Shown here in pieces: positions 36,536 through 48,147 of a stretch of DNA of 64,000 bases. The notes under the pieces are model-generated. The model searched no databases and was not told the DNA's origin. It saw only the letters and a list, made by a program, of their open reading frames with translations. Positions within the stretch are counted from its first letter, which is position 1; each line of letters begins with the position of its first letter. The stretch comes from Hymenobacter psoromatis (GTDB lineage Bacteria > Bacteroidota > Bacteroidia > Cytophagales > Hymenobacteraceae): positions 3,162,001 through 3,226,000 of the forward strand of contig CP014771.1 in the NCBI GenBank assembly GCA_001596155.1, in the 5' to 3' direction. The position numbers were made by a program, and so were the translations under genes.

Positions 36536-37249
36536 TCAATATCCCTCCGCAAAAACAATCACCTGCCACCGAAACGCCCAGCGCCAGCGCAGCGCGTAGC
36601 GCGTGATGCCGGCCTTCGCCAGCAGCCGCCGCCAGTCTTGGCGCGAAAAGGCGCGGGCGACGGAGAGCGGCGCGTCGTTTTGCACCAGGCGCGAGCCGCC
36701 GAATAGCTTCGTCAGGTACTTGATACTGTGGTAGGCCAGCGGGTGGCGGTGCAGGTCGTTGATGACGACGGCCACGCCTGCCTGCCGGTGCCAGCGGCGT
36801 AGCAGGTCCACCAGCTCGGCATCAGTGAAGTGGTGGCAGAAGAGGCTGGCCGTAAGCACATCGTAGGGCTGGGCCGCAAACTCGGGGCTGAAGATATCGA
36901 GCTGCTCGTAGCTGATTTCGGGGTAGAGCTGGCTTTTGGCGCGGGCATAATCGAGCATGAAGGCGTTGGCGTCGATGCCCACCAGTTCGGCCCCTACCCC
37001 CTGTCGCCGGGCCCAACGCGCCACGTGGCGCAGGGTGTCGCCGCCGCCGCTGCCGAGGTCGGCCAGGCGCAGGGGCCGGCCGGCCGGGAAGCGCGGGCGC
37101 AGCCGGGCCAGGGCGGCCAGCACCGGCCGGTAGCCGCCAAGCCAGGTATTAATGGTTTCCAGCTCATCGAGGTTTTGCCGCAGCTCGTCGGTGGCGAGCG
37201 ACAGGTCGTCCATCAGCTCGGGGGTAGTGGCGCGGGCGCTCAGGTTCAT
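36536..37249 (-). CDS. SAM-dependent class I methyltransferase of the type III PKS locus
   Basis: 237 residues. Rossmann fold with motif I LRLADLGSGGGDTLRHVARW near 62-80, motif II acid in ELVGIDANAF, and post-motif VVINDLHRHPLAYH. Related enzymes sit beside type III PKS and flavoprotein genes in Bacteroidota and methylate the product. Here it is on the opposite strand, separated from the synthase by the split gene. Substrate is inferred from context. Confidence 0.85.
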   Translation of the reverse strand: MNLSARATTPELMDDLSLATDELRQNLDELETINTWLGGYRPVLAALARLRPRFPAGRPLRLADLGSGGGDTLRHVARWARRQGVGAELVGIDANAFMLDYARAKSQLYPEISYEQLDIFSPEFAAQPYDVLTASLFCHHFTDAELVDLLRRWHRQAGVAVVINDLHRHPLAYHSIKYLTKLFGGSRLVQNDAPLSVARAFSRQDWRRLLAKAGITRYALRWRWAFRWQVIVFAEGY

Positions 37250-37417
37250 AGGAACAAAGGTGGGTAGGAGACGCAGAAAATATTCGTTAAATCCAGTAAA
37301 AACCTGACTTAGTTATCAAATGAAGCTACATTGACAAAAATTTTATAACAAAACTAATAACCAATAGAAACCAAAGAACGTCTAAGCTCTGTACCTTGCG
37401 CGCTCTGCCACGCTCCT

Positions 37418-38296
37418 ATGCTTCTTGCCAACACGTTACTAGCTGCTGCCTGGTTGTCCTTGGGCCTACCCCACGGGCCTACCCGCCCGTTGGCCTCACG
37501 GGCGGCGCATTGCACGCTGCCGGGCGAGAAGTTTGGCTACCCCGACGGCGTGGCCGTGGCGCCCGACGGCACGGTGTACGTGGTGGATACGGACAGCACC
37601 ATCCTGAAAAAAATAAGCCCGACCGGCCAGGTAACCCGACTGGGCGCGGGCCGCCTGGTGTATCCTACCGGGGTAGCCCTGGCTCCCGATGGCACGGCCT
37701 ACGTGGCCGATGCCGGCAGCCATAGCATCGTGCGGATTGGGCTGGGCGGCGAGGTGTCGCAGGTGGCCAGCCGGGGCCTCGTGTATCCGGCGGGCCTGGC
37801 AATGGGGGCCGATGGCGCGCTCTACATCGCCGACGCGGGCCGCGAGCCGGGCAGCGGCGCCGTCTTTAAGCTGAGCCTCACGGGTCGGTTGCAGTCGCTG
37901 GCCACGGGCCTGCGCAGGCCCAGCAGCGTGGCCCTGGCCACCGACGGCACCGTGTACATAACTGAAAACGAGAGCAATAGCCTCCTTAAAATCAACTCCC
38001 TGGGCGAAGTGTCGTCGGTGGCCGGCGGGGAGTTCAACAAGCCCCGCGGCCTGGCGGTGGGAGCGCACGGCGCGGTGTACGTGGCCGATACCTATAACAA
38101 CCGGGTGCAGCGCATCGACTCGGCGGGCAACGTGACGACGGTGGCCAGCGGCTTCAATTATCCTTCGGGCATTGCCGTGGACCGCGCCGGCGTGGTCTAT
38201 GTGACCGACACGGGCAACGGGATGCTCAAAAAAATCAACCCCACGGGCGTGGTCATGCTGCTGCCCGAGCTGGTCGGCACCATCCACCCGCACTGA
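37418..38296 (+). CDS. NHL-repeat beta-propeller protein, exported
   Basis: 292 residues: a short signal-like N-terminus, then about six NHL repeats, each with the pattern (Y/F)P.G(V/I)A(V/L)..DG.(V/L)Y(V/I).D (for example YPDGVAVAPDGTVYVVDTDS, YPTGVALAPDGTAYVADAGS, KPRGLAVGAHGAVYVADTYN). No catalytic histidines are obvious. NHL propellers usually bind partners or substrate outside the cytoplasm. The 168-bp upstream gap is AT-rich with TACCTTG near 37395 as a candidate -7 element. Confidence 0.85.
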   Translation: MLLANTLLAAAWLSLGLPHGPTRPLASRAAHCTLPGEKFGYPDGVAVAPDGTVYVVDTDSTILKKISPTGQVTRLGAGRLVYPTGVALAPDGTAYVADAGSHSIVRIGLGGEVSQVASRGLVYPAGLAMGADGALYIADAGREPGSGAVFKLSLTGRLQSLATGLRRPSSVALATDGTVYITENESNSLLKINSLGEVSSVAGGEFNKPRGLAVGAHGAVYVADTYNNRVQRIDSAGNVTTVASGFNYPSGIAVDRAGVVYVTDTGNGMLKKINPTGVVMLLPELVGTIHPH

Positions 38297-38301
38297 GCAG
38301 C

Positions 38302-39516
38302 TCATGCCACGTAGTCGGCGAGGTAGGCAAACCGGGGCCGCAGCTGTCCGCCCGCCGCGATGGTAGCCCGCGCCAGCACACCGGCCGGGTCGCCGGCCAC
38401 GAGGGGGGGTAGCACCTGGTCGAGCAACTGCCGACTGAAGTCGCGGCTGGCATTGCGCGGCAGCTCGCAGGGCAGGTTGTCCACGGCCATCACGGTGATG
38501 GTTTTGGGTTGCGAATAGGCCGCTTGCAGCGCGCCGGTGGCGGGGTCGTAGTCAAAAGCCGGCTCCTCGATGGTGGTGCTGCGCTGGGTGAGCGGAACGG
38601 AGCCGTTCACGTCGCAGGTCACGTCGGCAATGGTATCTACTTTGAAATCAACGCGCTGCGTGTCGTTTTCCGTGAATAGGCGCGGCGCGGCCGGGTGCCA
38701 GTAGGCGCAGGCAATGAGCAGGTCGGTTACGGGCAGGTACTTGCCGAAGGTCGATTCGTAGGCCGCCGGCTCGTGGTGGAAGTTGGCCGTGTCCCACACC
38801 CGGCCGTCGCGGCGGCGGTTGTAGTCCGAGCTGCATAGTTGAGTATATACCGGCTCGCTGAAATCGAGGTAGAGGTAGTCGTACACGCTCACCCGCCGGA
38901 TGCCCATGCGGCCCAGCACTTCCTGCGCGCCCTGCGCCACGCGGCCGGTGCCAGTGATAGCAATTTTGATGGGGGGTAGGCGCTTCACCTTGAAAAACTC
39001 CTCCTCCATGTCCTCCATATCGACGCACTGCCAGGCTGGTTTCAGGGTAAAAAGCCCGTGCTTGCGGCCGTAGGTGAGCAGGCCATTATAAGCGCCCACG
39101 ATGCCCGCCCAGTGCCCGAAAGCCACCACGCGCTGGCCGGCCGCGTTGGTCAGCAGCTCGTAATCGATGAGCGTGATATTTTTTTGTAAAACACTTTGCA
39201 GCAACCTCTTATTAGCAGGCTGCTGCTTGATGGTATGCGAGAAAAACAGATACGTTTTGCCCGCCAGCAGCCACTCCGCGGGCACTTCCTTCACGCCGAG
39301 CAGCACATCGCAGGCGGCCATTTCCTCATTTACTTCAATGCCCAGGTCGCGGTATTCCTGGTCGCTGAAGGCACGGGTGGGGCTGGGCTGCACCCGCACG
39401 CGCAGGCCGGGATAGGCATCTTGCAGCTCCACGCATTTTTTGGGGGTGAGGGCCACGCGGCGGTCGGGCGGGGTGCGGCCTTCGCGTAGCAGGCCGAGGA
39501 GGGAGGGTAGGGGCAT
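38302..39516 (-). CDS. AlaDH/PNT-like NAD(P)-dependent oxidoreductase, probable saccharopine dehydrogenase (lysine-forming) type
   Basis: About 404 residues. N-terminal AlaDh_PNT domain (LGLLREGRTPPDRRVALTPK with the substrate-binding Arg and Lys), then the Rossmann domain with IKIAITGTGRVAQGAQEVLG near 195. Closest in pattern to the LYS1-type saccharopine/alanine dehydrogenase family, but without lysine genes nearby the reaction is unproven. I chose ATG 39516; earlier in-frame codons (39531, 39540) fall inside the adjacent REP hairpin arm. Confidence 0.8.
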   Translation of the reverse strand: MPLPSLLGLLREGRTPPDRRVALTPKKCVELQDAYPGLRVRVQPSPTRAFSDQEYRDLGIEVNEEMAACDVLLGVKEVPAEWLLAGKTYLFFSHTIKQQPANKRLLQSVLQKNITLIDYELLTNAAGQRVVAFGHWAGIVGAYNGLLTYGRKHGLFTLKPAWQCVDMEDMEEEFFKVKRLPPIKIAITGTGRVAQGAQEVLGRMGIRRVSVYDYLYLDFSEPVYTQLCSSDYNRRRDGRVWDTANFHHEPAAYESTFGKYLPVTDLLIACAYWHPAAPRLFTENDTQRVDFKVDTIADVTCDVNGSVPLTQRSTTIEEPAFDYDPATGALQAAYSQPKTITVMAVDNLPCELPRNASRDFSRQLLDQVLPPLVAGDPAGVLARATIAAGGQLRPRFAYLADYVA

Positions 39517-39525
39517 AAAATCGTT

Positions 39526-39616
39526 TGTCATTGCGAGCAAAGCGAAGCAATCGCACCTGAACGAAGTCGTTCGGGCGTCGTTTTGGTGCGATTGCTTTGC
39601 TTTGCTCGCAATGACA
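39526..39616. repeat. REP-like hairpin, GTCATTGCGAGC...AAGCAATCGC family, 32-bp arms
   Basis: Arms 39526-39557 and 39585-39616 are complementary with one mismatch; the loop contains GAACGAAGTCGTTC. Same core as 29428. It lies in the divergent gap upstream of gcvP, only 9 bp from the opposing start codon. Confidence 0.9.
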
Positions 39617-39665
39617 GTAGGGCTTTGACCCCAAAACTACGCCCTACCCCCGACCAAACCGGGCT

Positions 39666-39673
39666 TACCTTTG
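39666..39673 (+). promoter_or_regulatory. Putative -7 element for gcvP
   Basis: TACCTTTG fits the TAnnTTTG consensus, 45 bp before the gcvP ATG at 39719. Confidence 0.45.
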
Positions 39674-39718
39674 TTAAGGAAAAAGTCGCCTCCTTCTCTC
39701 CTCCCCCAGCCCACGTGT

Positions 39719-42643
<2,925 letters not shown>

Positions 42644-42645
42644 GC

Positions 42646-42726
42646 TGTAGCACGGACGCTGCGAGCCCGCGCGTGGCACGATACCTGAACTGTACCTACG
42701 CGTGGATTCGCAGCGTCCGCGCTACA
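42646..42726. repeat. Imperfect inverted repeat, TGTAGCxCGGACGCTGCGA family
   Basis: Arms about 42646-42676 and 42696-42726 match with a few mismatches. Begins just after the gcvP stop codon. A separate family from the REP-like hairpins in this window. Confidence 0.7.
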
Positions 42727-42728
42727 CC

Positions 42729-42774
42729 AAAAACGCCCGGTTGAGCACGCGAAAGCGACTCGGCCGGGCGTTTT
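42729..42774 (+). terminator. Intrinsic terminator downstream of gcvP
   Basis: AAAACGCCCGG ... CCGGGCGTTTT gives an 11-bp stem with a 24-bp loop, directly after the inverted repeat. Confidence 0.6.
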
Positions 42775-42899
42775 GGCGTGCTGGGCGACTGGCTAAGCAA
42801 ACTAGTCGGCTTGCCTACTTCTTTTGGAACATTGCCTCAGCCGCCAGCGTTAAGTCAGCACCTCCGCATCCGTGGACTATCTCCTTAATTTTTAGCCTT

Positions 42900-43529
42900 A
42901 TGAACCGCATCACTCATCTTCTGGCCCGTCCGGCCGCTTTGGCGGTCACGGGTCTTGCGCTGACCTTCGGCGTAGTTTCCTGCGCCACATCAGCCAACGT
43001 GGGCGTGTCCAGCGATTTTGACCACGCCGTCAACTTCCGCAACTACCACACCTGGGCCTGGTATCCCAAGCAAGCCAATGACACCGAGGGCGGCCCGGCT
43101 CACGGCTACGAGTCGTTTACGGACCAGCGCATCCGCGACGCCGTGTCTAAAGACCTGGCTACCAAAGGCCTGATGCCCGCCACCGGCGAACCCGACGTCT
43201 ATGTGGCCTACAGCGTGCGCGTGGAAAACAAGCAGCAATCGGGGGGCGGCTATCCGTATAGCCCCTACGGCTACGGGTATGGCGGCTACGGATACGGCGG
43301 CTTTGGCGGCTACCCCTACGGGGGCCGGTCCTACAACTACAAGGCCGGCACGGTCGTTATCGACATCGTGGATGCCCGCCGCAAGGAGCTTGCCTGGCGC
43401 GGCACCGGTCAGGCCCAGCTCGACCAGAACAGCATTTCGGAAGCCGAAACCTACCGCATCGTCAATAGCGTGCTCAGCAACTATCCGCCGATGGATAATC
43501 CCAACCAGCGCCGCCAGGCCACCCGTTAA
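42900..43529 (+). CDS. DUF4136 lipoprotein
   Basis: 209 residues from ATG 42900: signal peptide and lipobox (GLALTFGVVSC), then DUF4136 (VSSDFDHAVNFRNYHTWAWY, RIRDAVSKDLATKGLMPATG, YVAYSVRVENKQ, GTVVIDIVDARRKELAWRGT). A Gly/Tyr-rich insertion (about 118-148, GYGYGGYGYGG-like) interrupts the domain. Widespread outer-membrane-associated family without known function. Upstream part of the open frame overlaps a terminator and is not coding. Confidence 0.88.
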   Translation: MNRITHLLARPAALAVTGLALTFGVVSCATSANVGVSSDFDHAVNFRNYHTWAWYPKQANDTEGGPAHGYESFTDQRIRDAVSKDLATKGLMPATGEPDVYVAYSVRVENKQQSGGGYPYSPYGYGYGGYGYGGFGGYPYGGRSYNYKAGTVVIDIVDARRKELAWRGTGQAQLDQNSISEAETYRIVNSVLSNYPPMDNPNQRRQATR

Positions 43530-43558
43530 GCGGCGGCCCTACCCCCCTGTTTTTATGC

Positions 43559-43589
43559 AAAGAGCCCCGTCAGGTTGACGGGGCTTTTT
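43559..43589. terminator. Terminator shared by DUF4136 and ParE-like genes
   Basis: AGCCCCGTCA-ggt-TGACGGGGCT stem plus five Ts on the + strand. The restored toxin reading frame would end inside this stem, at 43570. Confidence 0.8.
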
Positions 43590-43865
43590 CATTTTGTAGC
43601 TGTCGCTGATGCATAACGGCCAGGATATCCAGCTGACTGCGCCAACATAGTAAACCATGCGATAGCTGTCAACCAATAACTGGCGTATTTGCGGTAGGCC
43701 AGTTTTGGGATAAACCGGCCCTAACTGCGGGTTATTCTCCAACTGCCGGGCGCGGTCAAAAAAACGATTGACTACCGCATTAGCGTGACTTGGAGAGGTC
43801 AACCGTAAATACTCACCAATCGCCGTAACGTGGTCGAGTGCATCGCTGGTCCAGTAAATAATCAC
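43570..43865 (-). pseudogene. RelE/ParE-type toxin gene with a frameshift near its 3' end
   Basis: GTG 43865 (overlapping the antitoxin TGA) starts IIYWTSDALDHVTAIGEYLR, a ParE-like fold through RQLLVDSYRMVYYVG. From about 43636-43644 the frame reads unrelated AVSWISWPLCISDSY and runs on to 43539. One of the other frames instead gives SQLDILAVMHQRQLQNEKAP and a stop at 43570, which is the expected ParE C-terminus. So a 1-bp deletion or 2-bp insertion has occurred, or the assembly has an error. Residues lost include the usual end of the active-site sheet. Confidence 0.8.
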
Positions 43866-44056
43866 GCCTTTCGCAAGCGAGCCAAAACTTGTTCGCGCGC
43901 TTCATCATGTGGCACCAAGCGGCCTGCCTCGCGCGAGGCCAACGCCTTTTCCAAGATTTGCAATTCGTACAACTCTTGCTGCAAATCCTCCAGAGTTGCT
44001 CCCTCCGGCAGCTCATCAATAGTTTGATGGGCGAGTGCTTTAATTTTGGGAGACAT
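43862..44056 (-). CDS. ParD/Phd-type antitoxin of the ParE-like pair
   Basis: 64 residues, helical and acidic-basic alternating (KIKALAHQTIDELPEGATLE, LYELQILEKALASREAGRLV, HDEAREQVLARLRKA). The end EKALASREAGRLVPHDE-type helix is common to antitoxins paired with RelE/ParE toxins. Stop and toxin start overlap as GTGA. It would neutralise the toxin and probably repress the operon. Confidence 0.75.
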   Translation of the reverse strand: MSPKIKALAHQTIDELPEGATLEDLQQELYELQILEKALASREAGRLVPHDEAREQVLARLRKA

Positions 44057-44076
44057 AGTAGTTGCGGGTTAAGTAA

Positions 44077-44991
44077 CTAAATCGGCACGTTCACGTGGCG
44101 CTCGGCGTGGTAGCTGCTGCGCACCAGCGGGCCGCTTTCCACGTACTTCAGGCCACGGCGCAGGCCTTCTTCCTTGTAAGCAGCGAAGGTGTCGGGATGG
44201 ATGAACTCGGCCACTTCGAGGTGCCGCTTGGTGGGCTGGAGGTACTGGCCGAGGGTCAGAATGTCGAGGCCGTTGGCCACGAGGTCGTCCATCGCCTGAT
44301 GCACTTCATCGGTCTTTTCGCCCAGGCCCAGCATAATGCCCGACTTGGTGCGGTGCCCTTGCAGCTTGGTGCGCCGGATTTGCTCCAGGCTGCGGTCGTA
44401 CTTGCCCTGCGGGCGCACGAGGCGGTAGAGGCTGCCCACGGTTTCCATGTTGTGCGAAATCACTTCCTGGCCGCCCGAAATCATCACGTCGAGCGCCGCC
44501 CAGTTGGCTTTCACGTCGGGGATGAGCGTTTCGATGGTCGTTTCGGGGCTTAATTCTTTGGTGAAAACCACCGTATCGCGCCACACGCTGGCCCCGCGGT
44601 CTTTGAGCTCGTCGCGGTTCACGCTGGTGAGCACGGCGTGCTTCACCTTCATGAGGCTGATGGCCTCGGCCACGCGGCGCGGCTCGTCGAGGTCCAGCTC
44701 GGTGGGGCGGCCGGTGGCCACGGCGCAAAACGAGCACGAGCGCGTACACACGTTCCCCAGAATCATGAACGTGGCCGTGCCCGCGCCCCAGCACTCGCCC
44801 ATGTTGGGGCAGTTGCCGCTCTCGCAGATAGTATGCAGCTTGTGCTCATCAACCAGCTTGCGCACGGCCGCGTAATCGGGGCCGATGGGCAGCTTCACGC
44901 GCAGCCAATCGGGCTTGCGCGGGCGGGCGGGGGTAGGCGGTGCCAGCGGCTCGGCCTGAATAATGGGAAGCGTGAGCAGCAAAGTATCCAC
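44077..44991 (-). CDS. lipA: Lipoyl synthase LipA
   Basis: 304 residues. Auxiliary-cluster cysteines in [12 protein letters not shown] (about 56-67), radical-SAM cysteines CTRSCSFC (about 82-89), and the closing RSSYHAERH motif that supplies the serine ligand. It inserts two sulfurs into octanoyl groups on GcvH and 2-oxoacid dehydrogenases. Follows an upstream AT-rich gap of repeated AGTTAAGAGTT words; located near gcvP, whose system uses lipoate. Confidence 0.95.
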   Translation of the reverse strand: MDTLLLTLPIIQAEPLAPPTPARPRKPDWLRVKLPIGPDYAAVRKLVDEHKLHTICESGNCPNMGECWGAGTATFMILGNVCTRSCSFCAVATGRPTELDLDEPRRVAEAISLMKVKHAVLTSVNRDELKDRGASVWRDTVVFTKELSPETTIETLIPDVKANWAALDVMISGGQEVISHNMETVGSLYRLVRPQGKYDRSLEQIRRTKLQGHRTKSGIMLGLGEKTDEVHQAMDDLVANGLDILTLGQYLQPTKRHLEVAEFIHPDTFAAYKEEGLRRGLKYVESGPLVRSSYHAERHVNVPI

Positions 44992-45103
44992 GTGGAATAA
45001 GTTAAAAGTTAAGAGTTATAAGTTAAGAGTTTTGAGAAGGAGCACACGAAAGGACAATCCTGGACGGCTCCTTTGTTTTTAACTCATAATTTTCAACTCA
45101 AAG

Positions 45104-45952
45104 TTAGTTTCGGTGACCCAGGTAGAGCGTGAGGTACACCGAGGGAAAAAACTGGTGGTTGAGGCTGCTCACGTCGGCCGGGGCAGGCGGGTTCAGCACC
45201 AGCAGCTCTTTGGTGTATACTTCCAGCAAGAAGCCAACTTCGACCCCAGCCACGGCATCGCGGTAGCGGCCATACTCGAAGCTGAGCGCCCCGCGCACGT
45301 GGGCACCCGGCACCACCTTGGTTTGGGCAATGCCGCTGAAAATCGGTGCCCGGTCGTAGATATAAATCTGTTGCGCGTGCTTGATTGGGTCGTAGGCTTC
45401 GTCCACTATATTGTCGTTGGGGCCAAACGCGTTGTTTTGCGCCGCCGTGTAGTCGTAGCTGATGTAATAAGGCATAAGCAGGCCGATGGTTGGCCCCGCG
45501 CTCAGCAAGCCATTGACCTGCACGCCGGCATCGGCCGCTTTGCGAAACAGAACGCGCTGAATACCGATGGATGGCCGCAACGCGAAGGCGTAATTGGCCT
45601 TGTAGAGCTTGAAGGTGCCGCCGGTGTACGGATTGGTCACGCTCTCCTCCTTGGGGTTTTTGAACGAAACGCCCTCCAGGCTCCAGAAGCGCAGCCAGCG
45701 CTCGTCGAGCACCGTTGCCACCCGCACGCTGACACCCCCGATGAGGCCGCCCTGGGTGTTGAAGTTGATGCCGTACACTGTTTCGCGGCGATACGACTGC
45801 TCATCCGAAGGCATGGCCAGCGGCGCGGACGGGCGCACCGGGCGCGTCGTAGGCGGGGGGGTAGCGGTGGCGGGCGTTTGGGCCCAAGCCTGGCTGGTGC
45901 CAGCCAGGCCCAGCATCAGCCAGGCAGCAGCAATGACGTGCGTCTTGTTCAT
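45104..45952 (-). CDS. Outer-membrane beta-barrel-like protein, unknown function
   Basis: 282 residues from ATG 45952, selected for its signal peptide (AAAWLMLGLAGTSQAWAQ). A Pro/Thr-rich linker (about 24-45) containing the C-rich word is followed by amphipathic strands (YGINFNTQGGLIGGVSVRVA, NYAFALRPSIGIQRVLFRKA, GALSFEYGRYRDAVAGVEVG) ending FPSVYLTLYLGHRN. Resembles the uncharacterised outer-membrane barrels common in Bacteroidota. A TATTTTTG element is 8 bp upstream of the start. Confidence 0.75.
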   Translation of the reverse strand: MNKTHVIAAAWLMLGLAGTSQAWAQTPATATPPPTTRPVRPSAPLAMPSDEQSYRRETVYGINFNTQGGLIGGVSVRVATVLDERWLRFWSLEGVSFKNPKEESVTNPYTGGTFKLYKANYAFALRPSIGIQRVLFRKAADAGVQVNGLLSAGPTIGLLMPYYISYDYTAAQNNAFGPNDNIVDEAYDPIKHAQQIYIYDRAPIFSGIAQTKVVPGAHVRGALSFEYGRYRDAVAGVEVGFLLEVYTKELLVLNPPAPADVSSLNHQFFPSVYLTLYLGHRN

Positions 45953-46017
45953 AGAGAAGTCAAAAATACCTGCTAAAGCGGCTTTTACCACCGTGCGCAA
46001 TGCTAACGTTGCCGGGG

Positions 46018-46025
46018 TAGCTTTG
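46018..46025 (+). promoter_or_regulatory. -7 element 4 nt before the OsmC start
   Basis: TAGCTTTG fits TAnnTTTG and is followed by TGGT and the ATG at 46030, so transcription would begin at or next to the start codon. Confidence 0.55.
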
Positions 46026-46029
46026 TGGT

Positions 46030-46449
46030 ATGAGCACGCCCCACACCACCGCCACCGCCCGCTACGAGGGCCACCTGCGCACCGAAGCTACGCATACGGC
46101 TTCGGGTACTGTTATTCAGACCGATGCCCCCGTTGATAACCACGGGCGCGGCGAAGCGTTTTCGCCGACCGACCTCGTGGGTACCGCCCTGGGCACCTGC
46201 ATTCTTACCACGATGGCCATCGTGGCCGAGCGCCACCAGGTGGACCTGGTGGGCAGCTCGTTCAGGATGGAAAAAATCATGAGCCAGGAACCGCCCCGCC
46301 GCATCGCGCAGCTGACCGTGGAGCTGCACCTGCCCGCCGCCCTCAGCCCCGCCGACCGGGCCCTGATGGAACGAACGGCGCACACCTGCCCCGTGGCTCT
46401 GAGCCTGAACCCGGAAATCCGGCAAGAGGTTCGGTTTGTGTATGAGTAG
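46030..46449 (+). CDS. OsmC-family peroxiredoxin-like protein
   Basis: 139 residues covering one OsmC/YhfA-type fold, with two redox-type cysteines: Cys at about 57 (GTALGTCILTTMAIVAE) and at about 120 (RTAHTCPVALSLNP). Members reduce organic hydroperoxides using these thiols. Cytoplasmic. Expression from a promoter almost on top of the ATG is likely, and a terminator follows the stop codon. Confidence 0.9.
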   Translation: MSTPHTTATARYEGHLRTEATHTASGTVIQTDAPVDNHGRGEAFSPTDLVGTALGTCILTTMAIVAERHQVDLVGSSFRMEKIMSQEPPRRIAQLTVELHLPAALSPADRALMERTAHTCPVALSLNPEIRQEVRFVYE

Positions 46450-46470
46450 TTGGCCCCTGCTTCAAACCAA

Positions 46471-46501
46471 GCCGCTTCCGAGCTTTCGGGAGCGGCTTTT
46501 T
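46471..46501 (+). terminator. Intrinsic terminator of the OsmC gene
   Basis: GCCGCTTCCGAGC/GGGAGCGGC stem with TTTC loop and five Ts, 21 bp after the stop codon. Confidence 0.75.
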
Positions 46502-46586
46502 GGGCTTGATGCGGCAGGGAGGGGGTAGGGAATTACCCGGCGCAGCAGCCAAGCCGGCCCCGCGCACCAGCTTGAACAACAGTCGA

Positions 46587-46994
46587 CTAGCGCAGAGGAG
46601 CAGCCGTCCAGCACAGCTGGCGGGTGGTGCCGCCGGGCTCGGTGAGGTTCATGCGAAACGTGGCGGCGGCCTTTGCAACCCGTGCAAAGTCGCCCTGCAG
46701 CTCGAAGCGCCGGGGGTGGTCAGTGGATGAGCTCAGTAGCACGCCGCTCACTTTGCCGTTGGCAATGCGCAGGGCATCTTTGGCCAGGCCAGCCATCGGC
46801 CCCAGCTGGCCCCTACCCTGCCAGAATCCGTTGAAGGTCAGGGATGATAGCTGCCGGCCATCGGGCGACACGACGAAGCTGATTTTGTCTTTTTCCGAGC
46901 CGTTGCTCACCACCCCCACCCAACGAGTTCCTTTGGGTGGCGCCGTGAAAATGGCAATACTGAGCAGCGCGGGGAAGAGTAGCGTTTTGAGCAT
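46587..46994 (-). CDS. Secreted hypothetical protein
   Basis: 135 residues with a signal peptide (LLFPALLSIAIFTAPP). The mature part reads as a beta-sandwich (RWVGVVSNGSEKDKISFVVS, GVLLSSSTDHPRRFELQGDF, ATFRMNLTEPGGTTRQLCW) and contains one late cysteine. No family recognised. Convergent with OsmC, with only a terminator between. Confidence 0.6.
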   Translation of the reverse strand: MLKTLLFPALLSIAIFTAPPKGTRWVGVVSNGSEKDKISFVVSPDGRQLSSLTFNGFWQGRGQLGPMAGLAKDALRIANGKVSGVLLSSSTDHPRRFELQGDFARVAKAAATFRMNLTEPGGTTRQLCWTAAPLR

Positions 46995-47049
46995 GAGCCG
47001 GAAATAAAAATACTGGCGGCTAAGCTATTCGATTTTTTTGACTTTACCA

Positions 47050-47318
47050 ACTAAACGACTATGGACTGTAAGTCCATAGGTTTGAAAGCGAATGGAATTC
47101 GGCGGTTTCGGCTAAAGCCGACTGAAAGAAGCCACTGAAAGTGGGTCGCTTTAGAATAAAATTCTGCTGGCTAAACGCTGGCGTCGGTCATTGAGCAAAT
47201 AGCAATAACTAACTGACAATCAAAAATTAAACAGCCTTGCCTGAACAAGACCGGCAAAAGTGAGTAGCAACTAAAGTCTTGCCCTAAAGGGCATAGCTTT
47301 AACTAGCGTACTTGAAAA
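47050..47318 (-). mobile_element. Internally deleted, non-autonomous copy of the 9.1-kb IS200/IS605-type element
   Basis: The 5'-most 115 bp on the + strand and the last 55 bp match the ends of the 9101-9710 element, including both hairpins (47060-47079 and 47280-47294). The tnpA gene is replaced by about 95 bp of unrelated AT-richer sequence. It also sits directly after CTTTTAC on the transposase strand. Could be moved in trans by the intact TnpA. Confidence 0.85.
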
Positions 47319-47487
47319 GTAAAAGTTTGCTGATAAGCGGAAAGCGCTTCATCCCAATAGGTAGGGGTAGGGAGCTTCACACTAACTGCTTTGCCGGAAG
47401 CTAGGCGGCCGGCTCCTTGTTCTTAGCCCTGACCTACGCGTGCACCCTCGTCCCGGCCTTGCACCGGGTAAGCGGGCGCGCTTTTCT

Positions 47488-47832
47488 TCAAGCCGGTGGC
47501 AGTTCTTGTTGCAGCAGCTTCAATAGCTCTTCTTTGGCAATGCTGGCGGCTTCCGATTTGTCATAAATCGTTACCAGATAAACGGTTTCGCCTTCGACGG
47601 TTTGCTCCACGTAGTAAGTAATGACTCGGAAGCCACCGCTTTTGCCCCCGCCCTTGCTGGCACTGGCCAAGCGGATTTTGTAGAGGCCCGCACCGAGGCT
47701 TTCGCCTTGGGTAGGATTTGCTTCCAGGCTAGTGGCAAACTGTTGCAGTTCGGCGAACAGCGAACGGTACTTTTTGTATAACCGCTTTGCTCGGCGGTTA
47801 AACTCTACAAGTGGAATGACTAGCCTACTCAT
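47488..47832 (-). CDS. RelE/HigB-type toxin-like protein
   Basis: 114 residues from ATG 47832, which overlaps the antitoxin end by 8 bp; 47850 would add six residues. Fold pattern of the RelE/ParE superfamily: N-terminal helices ([20 protein letters not shown]), then strands [40 protein letters not shown], ending [17 protein letters not shown], the common KSE...I end of HigB-like toxins. Probably an mRNA interferase neutralised by the upstream partner. Confidence 0.75.
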   Translation of the reverse strand: MSRLVIPLVEFNRRAKRLYKKYRSLFAELQQFATSLEANPTQGESLGAGLYKIRLASASKGGGKSGGFRVITYYVEQTVEGETVYLVTIYDKSEAASIAKEELLKLLQQELPPA

Positions 47833-48100
47833 CAGCTTCGAGTTCGGCAAATAATTCTTCCAGCGTAGATAATCTTGCTTTGCCGGCTTTTAACAGCTTA
47901 ACCTGCTCAATACTAACATGTAGCGCCTCCATCGAAATACTGATGTGAGTATCCGTATCTCCATCGTCGTCCTCGTCAGCCGTGGGGGTAGGCGGGCGGG
48001 CGGCGGGCGGGCTGTCCTGCACGATAAGCTGTTTGAATTGCTGCTGAATACGTTTGGGCAGCACTTTGTACTGCTCAAACAAAACCTGGGCGGTGGTCAT
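47825..48100 (-). CDS. Antitoxin partner of the RelE/HigB-like toxin
   Basis: 91 residues: helical N-terminus ([20 protein letters not shown]), a Pro/Asp-rich disordered middle carrying the C-rich word, then a helical end. The order antitoxin then overlapping toxin and the disordered centre fit a type II antitoxin, although no specific DNA-binding family is recognised. Promoter-like TTGCACG lies immediately before the ATG. Confidence 0.65.
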   Translation of the reverse strand: MTTAQVLFEQYKVLPKRIQQQFKQLIVQDSPPAARPPTPTADEDDDGDTDTHISISMEALHVSIEQVKLLKAGKARLSTLEELFAELEADE

Positions 48101-48147
48101 CGTGCAAGGGGTTAGAGAAGTGAATTTACGACGAAAACAACTGCGCG

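Noticed and set aside
42702..42899. Upstream extension of the DUF4136 gene
   Set aside because: It crosses a repeat and a terminator and would bury the lipoprotein signal peptide.
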